Assembly: GCF_030295325.1 (NCBI RefSeq)
Contig: NZ_AP027059.1
Span: 1,174,637-1,238,636, forward strand
Source of the DNA: Haliovirga abyssi
Lineage (GTDB): Bacteria; Fusobacteriota; Fusobacteriia; Fusobacteriales; Haliovirgaceae
DNA length: 64,000 bases
Direction of reading: 5' to 3'
The position numbers and the translations under genes are program-made. Shown here piece after piece: positions 54,688 to 62,535 of the stretch (the stretch's first letter is position 1; the number at the start of each line of letters is the position of its first letter). A model generated the notes under the pieces. The model was not told the origin of the DNA, ran no database searches, and was given only the letters and a program-made list of their open reading frames with translations.

Positions 54688-55677
54688 CTAAAATTTAAGA
54701 ATAATACTACTAGACAACTCATACATTGATGTGAATATACCACTCCCTTCCAATTTATAATAAACATTTTTTAATATATCTTTTTTGTAATAAAAAGTTA
54801 AATTATTATTATATCTGCTTTTATCTTTTATCAAAATATATGTTAACCCTTTATAAAAATCTCCATAATTATATAACAATTTATAATATAAGTTATTCCA
54901 ACTGATTTCTATTTTATTTAATTTAGAAAAATAATATACTACTCCTTTATTTATAGCACTATCTTCTACATACTCATAAAACGGTTCTATTTTTTTATAT
55001 TTAAAGGCTCCGTAAAATTCTTTTTTATTTTTTTTTCTGTTTACATCATTTTGATTTGAAACTCTTAATTTAAAATTTTTATTATATAGATAAAATTTTT
55101 CTTTTAAAATAAATTTTTTTTCTGTTTTATCAGTAGAAATTTCAAAATTTTTAAAATTAAATAACAAATTCATATTATATCTCTTATCTGTATAGTAAGT
55201 TGAATCTTGACTTATTCTAAGAATATTATTAAAATAGCTTTTATTTAATGCTAATCTGTAACTTTCTACTTTTGCACCTAAATCATTTTTATATATAAAT
55301 CTAGCATAAATATTATAAATATATAATTTGCTATCAATCATACGGGATAAACGCTCTTCTAAGTATCCAAGATTAAAGTAATTTTTATAATAAAGAGTTG
55401 CTCCTATCTTTTTTTGATTTGTTATTTGTTCATTAGTAATATACTCTTTAAATCTAAAATTTCCTTTTTTTTGAAATAAATTTAATTCTTGTTCATCATT
55501 TCCAAATTTTGACATCCATGATTTATCATAAAGCCTTATGTCATAGAGTTGATTTAAAGAAAGTTTTTCATCTTTATAATCACTTTTCAACCCAATTTCT
55601 CCACTATACTCTATTGAAAATGATACTGTACTTAATATTATGGTTAGTAAAAATAAAATGTTCTTTTTATTTATCAT
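54688..55677 (-). CDS. Predicted outer-membrane beta-barrel protein
   Basis: 329 residues from ATG at 55677 (GGAG upstream; the longer ORF overlaps the previous stop). Signal peptide ends STVSFS. The mature protein has many short alternating strands rich in Tyr and Phe (RFKEYITNEQITNQKKIGAT, YARFIYKNDLGAKVESYRLA) and ends with IILKF, a C-terminal aromatic as in barrel proteins. No family recognised. Placed between the SprA-like gene and the 1583-residue cargo gene, so it may be an accessory of that system. Confidence 0.6.
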   Translation of the reverse strand: MINKKNILFLLTIILSTVSFSIEYSGEIGLKSDYKDEKLSLNQLYDIRLYDKSWMSKFGNDEQELNLFQKKGNFRFKEYITNEQITNQKKIGATLYYKNYFNLGYLEERLSRMIDSKLYIYNIYARFIYKNDLGAKVESYRLALNKSYFNNILRISQDSTYYTDKRYNMNLLFNFKNFEISTDKTEKKFILKEKFYLYNKNFKLRVSNQNDVNRKKNKKEFYGAFKYKKIEPFYEYVEDSAINKGVVYYFSKLNKIEISWNNLYYKLLYNYGDFYKGLTYILIKDKSRYNNNLTFYYKKDILKNVYYKLEGSGIFTSMYELSSSIILKF

Positions 55678-55691
55678 AATTATATTCTCCA

Positions 55692-58600
55692 TTACATTGA
55701 AATTTTAGTTTCCATCCCTATCTGATATTCATTATAACTATTAAATTTTTCTCTTAAATCATTATAACTCTCAAGTTTTATATATGGTAATATTTCTATG
55801 AATTTATTATATTGATATTTTCCATCAAATAAAGCATTATATTTAATATAATTATCTTTTTCTTCATCAAATACACTTTTTATTTTTAATTGTTCATTTA
55901 TAAAATATGAGATAGAAACATCTATTTTTTCTGTTATATTTTTACTATATTCATATATGATTTTATATTTTTTATAAAAAATTGATGTTTTAGAATTAAT
56001 AAATCTATCTGTTAAATTATTTTCCAATGATATTTCATAACTTTCCTTTTCATTTTTGCTATAACTATAATTTAAAATTGGAAAAAAATAAGTTTCTTTA
56101 TCATTCAAATACTCTTTTTCTCTTTCTCTCTTTATACCTATTTTAAAAAAGTTATTTATCTTTTTATTAATCAACTCTTTATCATAATTATAATTTTTCT
56201 TATTTGAATATTCTAGTTCAGATTCAAATTTTATATTATCAAAATTATTATTCAACAATAAATTATTCTCTAAATCATAAGAACTTTTTTTTATATTATA
56301 TTTAAATTTTATATTTTTAGAACTATATTTATAAATATTTTCTCCTTGAATCTCTTTGTTTTTATAGTACGAATTCCCACATAACTCATTTTTTTTATTT
56401 TTATATTTCCAATATAAAAAATAGGTTTTATTATCGATTTCATTTTTTAATTCAATTCTCTTTATGCTATCAAAATAAAATGCAGAATAGCTCCTATTTA
56501 AAATATCCTTATTTTTTTCGTAAGAATATGTAAAATTCAAACTATTAGAAATATTACTTTCTAATTTAAACTTATCAATGTCATCACTCTTCTCTATATT
56601 ATACCTATATTTTCTATCCATATCTGTATTTTTAATCACTAAATGATAAATTTTAGAATTTCTATCTAATTCAATCACATTATCATTCCAATTATAATAT
56701 ACATAAAAAAAGTTGTTTATATCTATTATTTTATCTTTAAATATAATGCTATTAATTTTTAAATTTCCTTTTGTAACAAAAGTTATATCTTGCACAGATT
56801 CTAAATCTGATATATCTAAATTTAGTTCTTTAACTCCCATAATAATATCTTTATATTTTTCAACTCCATTTATTTTAATAGTTACTTCTGAATTATCTTC
56901 ACTTTCCATTGAGATTTTTAAATTTTTATAATAATTCTTTTCATAAGAAAAATTATAGCTGAAACTACTATTTATATCTTTCCCATTTATTATTATATTA
57001 TCTTCATTTATAATATAATTTTTTAAATTATTTGTAATTATATTGTATTTTATAAATTTAAAATCTCCTAAAACAACATAGCTATTATTTCCACTTGTAT
57101 TTCCTATATCAAATTCAACCATATTAAATTTTTCTAAAGATTTACTGCCATCAATAAAAAACTCTAGTTTATGCCATCCTAAAAAATTTATTTTAGTATT
57201 ATAACTATAAAATTCCTCATTTTTATCAATAACATTATTATTATTAAAATCTTCTGTATCTAATTTTTCATTATTTTTTCCTATTAAATTTCCACCTATA
57301 TCTATTCCGTTATCCTCATTTGTATCTAAATATCCATTATTGTTTTTATCTTCTGTATCCAGCTTTCCATCATTATCGAAATCTTCATTTAAGCCCCCAA
57401 TTTTTATAGTTAAATCTTCATTTTGATTATCACCATATATCCAAAATGATACTTTTTTTATATTTTTAGATGATATATTTAATTTTTTTCTAATTTTAAA
57501 ATCAGAAGAATAATCAACTTTTATTTTATTTTCAAAATTATAACTTTTATCTTTAACATAATCATCTGAAACTACTGCATTTCCATTAACTAAAAAGTCA
57601 TCTTTACTATTTGTCATCAAATCTTCACTATCTGATACAAATTTTATTTTATTTTCATTAGTTTTATAATTATTATCATAAATCTCTGTCCCAGCTTCTA
57701 ACTTAAAATTTTTACTATTTATATATGTTCCAATTATATCTCTTTTTTTAGATTTTTCTAAGCTAAGATCATAATGGAAATTTAATAAATTATAATTTAA
57801 ATTCAAACTATAATTCTGTATATCCTGTTCAGATTTTCTCTTATAAAATATTTCAACTTCATTATTTGTATTAATTATATTTTTTGAAAATGATAAAATA
57901 TAGTTTGTATTATCCCAAAAATAATCTTTATTCAATTCCAATTCTCGATTTCCGCTATATACTATTAAACTACCTTCCAAAATATCATTTATATTGAATA
58001 TCTCTTTTTTTTCATAATATTCAAATATAATTTTATCATCTTCATTTAAATTATCAACATATAATACGCTTTCATTTTCATAAATATTATAATTTTCATC
58101 TATATATTCTCCATATTTATTTTGAAATTTTACAGAATAATTCGGAGTAGAAAATTTTGGTAACTTATATATTTTTTCTGAAGGCAATATTTTAATTATA
58201 CTATCATCTTCAAATTTGACCATTAAATCTCCATCTTTTGGATTTAACAATTCTATATATTGATTATCAAATATAATATAATCAACATCTTTTTTCAAAA
58301 TATCATAATAATTTCCATTTATCATAATAGCTTTTTCGTTGTTTGTTTTATCATTATCGTTAAAATAAACATCTTTTATATTAGCAATATTTCCACTATT
58401 AGTAATTTTATAATACTTATTTTTTATATAATTATCTTTTGATACTATTGTTTTAATTTTATTCTCTCCAAATACAATTTTTTGACTAATTATATTTGAT
58501 TTTGAAAAGTCTCCTAATATATAATTTTTACTATCTCCATAAAAAAATCCAAATATTTTTGATCGGTTTTTAAAATATTTCATAACAAAATTATTCTTTA

Positions 58601-58934
58601 ATTTAATATCTCCCAATTTTAATTTTTTATAACTAAGTTGTAGTTTATTTTGATTTTCCAATTCTTTTTTATCACTATAATTTATCAGATATTTTATTTC
58701 ATTTTGCTCCCCTTTTACATTTAAAAATATATTTTGTTCTAATTTCATTTCACTTTCATTTTGTTTTATACTACTATTATATTTTCTAAATGTATAAATA
58801 GGTATTACATTTTTTTCTAATGAATACTTTATAAAATCTTTATTTTTATAATTTTTGCTTTGGTTTTCACTTGATTCTTCTGCAAATATAAAAATATTAA
58901 ATATAACAAAAAATATTATCACAACTTTTTTCAT
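55692..58934 (-). CDS. Large outer-membrane protein with Asp-rich calcium-type repeats, possibly SprA-like
   Basis: 1080 residues from ATG at 58934, AGGTG upstream. Signal peptide ends IFIFA. Residues 190-380 carry paired beta modules of the kind VDYIIFDNQYIELLNPKDGD and YSGNRELELNKDYFWDN. Residues 510-570 have four Asp-rich loops: DFDNDGKLDTED, KNNNGYLDTNED, then LDTEDFNNNNVIDKNEE. A jelly-roll-like stretch follows (GWHKLEFFIDGSKSLEKFNM, then VEFDIGN and VVLGDF). The last 400 residues are amphipathic strands with many Tyr. The xDxxG-LDTED loops and the DY-type modules recall SprA/Sov, the type IX translocon, but that protein is about twice as long. Nine bases after xseA. Confidence 0.55.
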   Translation of the reverse strand: MKKVVIIFFVIFNIFIFAEESSENQSKNYKNKDFIKYSLEKNVIPIYTFRKYNSSIKQNESEMKLEQNIFLNVKGEQNEIKYLINYSDKKELENQNKLQLSYKKLKLGDIKLKNNFVMKYFKNRSKIFGFFYGDSKNYILGDFSKSNIISQKIVFGENKIKTIVSKDNYIKNKYYKITNSGNIANIKDVYFNDNDKTNNEKAIMINGNYYDILKKDVDYIIFDNQYIELLNPKDGDLMVKFEDDSIIKILPSEKIYKLPKFSTPNYSVKFQNKYGEYIDENYNIYENESVLYVDNLNEDDKIIFEYYEKKEIFNINDILEGSLIVYSGNRELELNKDYFWDNTNYILSFSKNIINTNNEVEIFYKRKSEQDIQNYSLNLNYNLLNFHYDLSLEKSKKRDIIGTYINSKNFKLEAGTEIYDNNYKTNENKIKFVSDSEDLMTNSKDDFLVNGNAVVSDDYVKDKSYNFENKIKVDYSSDFKIRKKLNISSKNIKKVSFWIYGDNQNEDLTIKIGGLNEDFDNDGKLDTEDKNNNGYLDTNEDNGIDIGGNLIGKNNEKLDTEDFNNNNVIDKNEEFYSYNTKINFLGWHKLEFFIDGSKSLEKFNMVEFDIGNTSGNNSYVVLGDFKFIKYNIITNNLKNYIINEDNIIINGKDINSSFSYNFSYEKNYYKNLKISMESEDNSEVTIKINGVEKYKDIIMGVKELNLDISDLESVQDITFVTKGNLKINSIIFKDKIIDINNFFYVYYNWNDNVIELDRNSKIYHLVIKNTDMDRKYRYNIEKSDDIDKFKLESNISNSLNFTYSYEKNKDILNRSYSAFYFDSIKRIELKNEIDNKTYFLYWKYKNKKNELCGNSYYKNKEIQGENIYKYSSKNIKFKYNIKKSSYDLENNLLLNNNFDNIKFESELEYSNKKNYNYDKELINKKINNFFKIGIKREREKEYLNDKETYFFPILNYSYSKNEKESYEISLENNLTDRFINSKTSIFYKKYKIIYEYSKNITEKIDVSISYFINEQLKIKSVFDEEKDNYIKYNALFDGKYQYNKFIEILPYIKLESYNDLREKFNSYNEYQIGMETKISM

Positions 58935-58943
58935 AACTCGCAC

Positions 58944-60134
58944 CTACTTTACTACACTATTTATTTCTCCATCACTTAATATAGTTAATAATTCATCTGA
59001 CTCTCTTATTTTTTCTACGCTTTTTATTATTTTCCCATTTAATTTTGTTATTGAATACCCTCTGTTTAGTATACTATATGGATTTAACATATCTATTTTG
59101 CTTTTTGAAATTTCAAACTTGCTTTTTTTTATTTCTAACATCTTTTTTAATGAATTATTTAATTTCTCTTCTTTTCCTATTAATATATTATTCTTATCAA
59201 CTATATAATTTTTATAATTTTTTATAAAATAATTTTCTTTTCTTTGTTCAAACTCTATTTTTTTTAATTCCAATAACTTTTTCAAATTATTAGCAACTCT
59301 TACCTCGCGAATATTTAATTCACCTAGCAAACTCTCTTTTTCAGGAACTAAAATTTCTGCTGCTTGAGTAGGTGTCGCTGCTCTACTGTCTGCCACCAAG
59401 TCAGATAATAAAAAATCTATTTCATGTCCAACTGCAGATATTATAGGCTTTTCTGAATTATATATTGCTTCTGCAACCTCTCTCTTATTAAATGCCCACA
59501 AATCTTCTATGCTTCCACCACCACGCCCAATAATTATAACATCTATATAATCTAATCTATTTAAAGTTTCTATCCCTTTTTTTATCTCTAACTCTGCATT
59601 TTTTCCTTGCACTTTTGCAGGATAAACATAAATATTTAAATTTTCAAATCTTTTATGGGTTGTATTGATTATATCTCTTACTGCTGCCCCTGTCCCAGAA
59701 GTTACTACTCCTATATTATAAGGAATAATTGGCAACCTTTTTTTTATTGATTTATCAAAATACCCTTTTTTATCTAATTCTTTTTTTAATTTTTCCAATT
59801 CAACATATAAACTTCCCAATTTATTTTCTTTTTCAATTTCATCAACAATAACTTGATATTGTCCATTTGCCTCATATAAAGTAACACTTCCAAGTATTCT
59901 AACATTTTCTCCAGCTTCAAGGTCTACAGGTACATTTTTAAATCTATAGTTAAAAGCTGCACATTTTATAGATGCCTTTTTATCTTTTAATGTAAAATAC
60001 AGATGTCCGCTTTTATAATATGTAATATTTGATATTTCTCCTTTTAAATAAAAATTTTTAAAATTACTATTTGTTTCTAATGTTAATTTAACTAATTTGT
60101 TTAATTCACTTACACTATATTCTCTATTATTCAT
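58944..60134 (-). CDS. xseA: Exodeoxyribonuclease VII large subunit
   Basis: 396 residues from ATG at 60134 (GAGGTG upstream). N-terminal OB fold (FKNFYLKGEISNITYYKSGH, LYFTLKDKKASIKC), then the catalytic region with IGVVTSGTGAAVRDIINTTH, IIGRGGGSIEDLWAFN, ISAVGHEIDFLLSDLVADSR and AATPTQAAE, then a coiled coil. It degrades single-stranded DNA with the small subunit XseB, whose gene is not adjacent. It is followed after only 9 bases by the surface-protein cluster, suggesting a shared transcript. Confidence 0.95.
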   Translation of the reverse strand: MNNREYSVSELNKLVKLTLETNSNFKNFYLKGEISNITYYKSGHLYFTLKDKKASIKCAAFNYRFKNVPVDLEAGENVRILGSVTLYEANGQYQVIVDEIEKENKLGSLYVELEKLKKELDKKGYFDKSIKKRLPIIPYNIGVVTSGTGAAVRDIINTTHKRFENLNIYVYPAKVQGKNAELEIKKGIETLNRLDYIDVIIIGRGGGSIEDLWAFNKREVAEAIYNSEKPIISAVGHEIDFLLSDLVADSRAATPTQAAEILVPEKESLLGELNIREVRVANNLKKLLELKKIEFEQRKENYFIKNYKNYIVDKNNILIGKEEKLNNSLKKMLEIKKSKFEISKSKIDMLNPYSILNRGYSITKLNGKIIKSVEKIRESDELLTILSDGEINSVVK

Positions 60135-60169
60135 ATTAAACACCTCGATCTTTTAATTTTTATTTTAAA

Positions 60170-60201
60170 AATGCACTTTGTTTTTAATTACAAAGTGCAT
60201 T
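60170..60201 (-). terminator. Terminator-like hairpin upstream of xseA
   Basis: Perfect 11-bp stem AATGCACTTTG / CAAAGTGCATT with a 10-base loop. On the minus strand it is followed by TTTAAAATAAAAATT, on the plus strand by TCTCTTATTTTC. It lies 35 bases before the xseA ATG, so it may end recR transcripts or act as an attenuator for the downstream operon. Confidence 0.65.
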
Positions 60202-60232
60202 CTCTTATTTTCTTATCTTATCTTATTTTATC

Positions 60233-60336
60233 TTAGGAACGTTTAAAAAATAATGTTCTCATATTTTGTTATAAAAACGCTTAAAACATTGCGTATTTTA
60301 TAACAAAATTGGAATGTTATTTTTAAACCATTCCTT
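60233..60336. repeat. Dispersed palindromic repeat family B, full copy B1
   Basis: Imperfect 104-base palindrome. Outer arms AGGAACGTTTAAAAAATAATG and, inverted, ATTATTTTTAAACCATTCC style sequence; inner arms ATTTTGTTATAAAA and TTTTATAACAAAAT. The half-copies at 19719 and 32926 share the outer arms. Confidence 0.7.
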
Positions 60337-60341
60337 AATAA

Positions 60342-60370
60342 AGTATAACTTTTATTTTGTTCAAAATCAA
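60342..60370 (-). promoter_or_regulatory. Putative promoter of the xseA-surface operon
   Basis: Minus strand TTGATT (60370-60365), a 17-base spacer and TATACT (60347-60342), between recR and xseA. Transcription would start at the edge of repeat B1, so the leader of about 200 bases would contain the B palindrome and the hairpin at 60170-60201. Confidence 0.5.
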
Positions 60371-60401
60371 GTATATATTTCAATATAAGTGCCCATAAAC
60401 A

Positions 60402-60995
60402 TTAAATTTTTCGTCTTCCCTCTATTGATCTAGAAATAGTTGCTATATCTGCAAATTCTAAATTTCCGCCCATTGGTATTCCACTTGCAATTTTTGTAAC
60501 CTTCACATCAAAATTCTTTAATAACTCAGAAATATATAAAGCAGTTGTTTCTCCTTCTAAATCTGGATTTAATGCCAAAATTATTTCTTTTATCGGTTCT
60601 TTTGCTACTCTCTCTATTAATTTTTTTAAATTTAATTTATCGGCACCAATTCCATTTAGAGGAGATATTTTACCATTCAAAACATGATATACACCTTTAA
60701 AAACTCCAGCTTTTTCCATTGCTAAAATATCCTTTGAGTCTTCAACTACGCAAATAATATCTTTTTCTCTATAATCATCACTGCATATATCGCAAATATC
60801 ACTTTCACTTAAGTTCCCACATATTTCACATCTTTTTATATTTTCTTTTACATCTCTTAAAGCTGACACAAATTTTTCTACTTCTTCTTTTGAAATATCC
60901 ATTACATAAAAAGCTAATCTTTGTGCTGTTTTTCTTCCTATTCCAGGAAATTTATGAAATTCATCTGTTAATATTTCTAATGATTTTGTAGACAT
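60402..60995 (-). CDS. recR: Recombination protein RecR
   Basis: 197 residues. Helix-hairpin-helix FHKFPGIGRKTAQRLAFYVM, a four-cysteine zinc finger (CEICGNLSESDICDIC), then a Toprim domain (ICVVEDSKDILAMEKAGVFK, LALNPDLEGETTALYISELL) and the C-terminal IASGIPMGGNLEFADIATIS. Works with RecO (32964-33668) to load RecA at gaps. GGAGG-like site before ATG. dnaX and the YbaB gene, frequent neighbours, are not seen. Confidence 0.97.
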   Translation of the reverse strand: MSTKSLEILTDEFHKFPGIGRKTAQRLAFYVMDISKEEVEKFVSALRDVKENIKRCEICGNLSESDICDICSDDYREKDIICVVEDSKDILAMEKAGVFKGVYHVLNGKISPLNGIGADKLNLKKLIERVAKEPIKEIILALNPDLEGETTALYISELLKNFDVKVTKIASGIPMGGNLEFADIATISRSIEGRRKI

Positions 60996-61162
60996 TTTTC
61001 CTCCTTGTATAATAAGCTATAATTAGTTGTATTCTTTTCAAATAAAAATTATTTTTTAAATCTTCTTTAAAAACATCAATAGTTTATCATTTTTATAATG
61101 GTAAGTCAATTTTATTTGTATCAAAAAAGCTTTTAATAAATCAATTTATTTTTTTAATTTAC

Positions 61163-61207
61163 TAGGAAAGTATAAATTTGTTCAGAAAATAAGCTACGCC
61201 ATTTTTT
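61163..61207. repeat. Dispersed repeat family A, copy A6 (half-unit)
   Basis: TAGGAAAGTATAAATTTGTT then CAGAAAATAAGCTACGCCATT. It is nearly identical to the left half of A1 and A4 and lies 10 bases past the stop of the flavoprotein gene. Confidence 0.7.
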
Positions 61208-61216
61208 TATTATCCA

Positions 61217-62458
61217 TTATAATCCTCCATTTATACTCTTCGCCACAGTATATCCCATAGAAAATGCTGCTTGTATATTATATCCGCCTGTATCTCCATC
61301 AATATCAACTACTTCACCTGCAAAAAATAGATTCTTTACAATTTTTGACTCCATAGTTTTACCGTTTATCTCTTTTAACGCTACTCCACCAGTTGTTGCC
61401 ATAGCTATATTATAATCTCCCATTCTATCTATTTCAAATGGATATTCGCAAAACATTTTAGCTAATTTATTTCTTTTATCCTTACTTATTTCTGCCATTT
61501 TCGTTAATATATCCATATTAATTTGTTCTAAAACAGATTTTATAAGACTTTCTGGAATTTTATACCTCTTTAAATAATTTTTTATAATTACATTTCCATC
61601 TTTTTCAGTTTCTTTTATAAATTCTTTTTTAAATTTGTCTATCTTTTCTCCTATAAAATTCACTTTTAAAACATCATCTTCTTTTATATCTCTAGAAAAA
61701 TCAAGTATTCCTGGACCAGATAATCCTACATGAGTAAATCCAATATCTCCTATATGTTCTCCTATCTTTTTATTCTCTCTATATAAATAAATTTTTATAT
61801 TTTTCAATGATACTCCAGATATATTTTTAAATTTGTAATCTGTTATAAAAGCAGGAGCTAATGCTGGTTTTAAACTCACTATTTTATGGCCTAAGTTTTT
61901 TGCAAATATATATCCATCACCAGATGAACCTGATGTTGGGTATGATTTTCCACCTGTAGATATAACTAATTTATCACACATATATATATTATTTTTTGTT
62001 TTTATTATAAATTTTTCATCTATTTTTTTATCTTCTTCTTTAATCTCTTCAGCTTTTAACACAGTTTCGTTATTTTTAATAACTACTCCTTTTTTCATAC
62101 ACTCATTAATTAATATTTTTAAAATATCTTTTGATTTTTCAGTTTCAGGGAAAATTTTCCCATTTTTATCTACTATTATACCCATACCTCTTCTTTTAAA
62201 AAAATTTATCATATCTTTATTACTAAATTCTTTAAATACTGTTTTTAAAAATTTATAATTATTTCCATAATGATTAAAAAATTCTGACATTTCACCTTCG
62301 TGGGTTATATTACATCTTCCTGCACCTGCCATAAGCAACTTTTTACCAACTTTTTGATTTTTTTCAAGAATAAGAACACTCATCTCTTTTTTTATATTTA
62401 TAGCAGTAAAAAGTCCAGCAGGACCACCACCTATTATTATCACATCATACTTTTCCAT
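61217..62458 (-). CDS. FAD-dependent oxidoreductase, HI0933/BaiN family
   Basis: 413 residues from ATG at 62458 (GGAGG upstream). FAD-binding GxGxxG variant VIIIGGGPAGLFTAINIKK at the N terminus, KKLLMAGAGRCNITH (family signature near residue 50), VISTGGKSYPTSGSSGDGYI, and the terminal VDIDGDTGGYNIQAAFSMGY. HI0933-type flavoproteins are widespread; roles proposed include bile-acid dehydroxylation in BaiN relatives, but for most members the substrate is unknown. Confidence 0.92.
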   Translation of the reverse strand: MEKYDVIIIGGGPAGLFTAINIKKEMSVLILEKNQKVGKKLLMAGAGRCNITHEGEMSEFFNHYGNNYKFLKTVFKEFSNKDMINFFKRRGMGIIVDKNGKIFPETEKSKDILKILINECMKKGVVIKNNETVLKAEEIKEEDKKIDEKFIIKTKNNIYMCDKLVISTGGKSYPTSGSSGDGYIFAKNLGHKIVSLKPALAPAFITDYKFKNISGVSLKNIKIYLYRENKKIGEHIGDIGFTHVGLSGPGILDFSRDIKEDDVLKVNFIGEKIDKFKKEFIKETEKDGNVIIKNYLKRYKIPESLIKSVLEQINMDILTKMAEISKDKRNKLAKMFCEYPFEIDRMGDYNIAMATTGGVALKEINGKTMESKIVKNLFFAGEVVDIDGDTGGYNIQAAFSMGYTVAKSINGGL

Positions 62459-62477
62459 TTTATCCTCCAAATTCAAT

Positions 62478-62506
62478 AAGAGTTCTTATATAAAATTAGA
62501 ACTCTT
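62478..62506. other. Hairpin between the exported lipocalin-like gene and the flavoprotein gene
   Basis: AAGAGTTCT / AGAACTCTT stem of 9 bp with an 11-base loop. It is followed by TGTTTTTATTCTTTTTT on the plus strand; on the minus strand it leads into the ribosome site GGAGG. Same orientation oddity as at 40329 and 49800. Confidence 0.55.
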
Positions 62507-62535
62507 GTTTTTATTCTTTTTTATTTTCAATCTAT

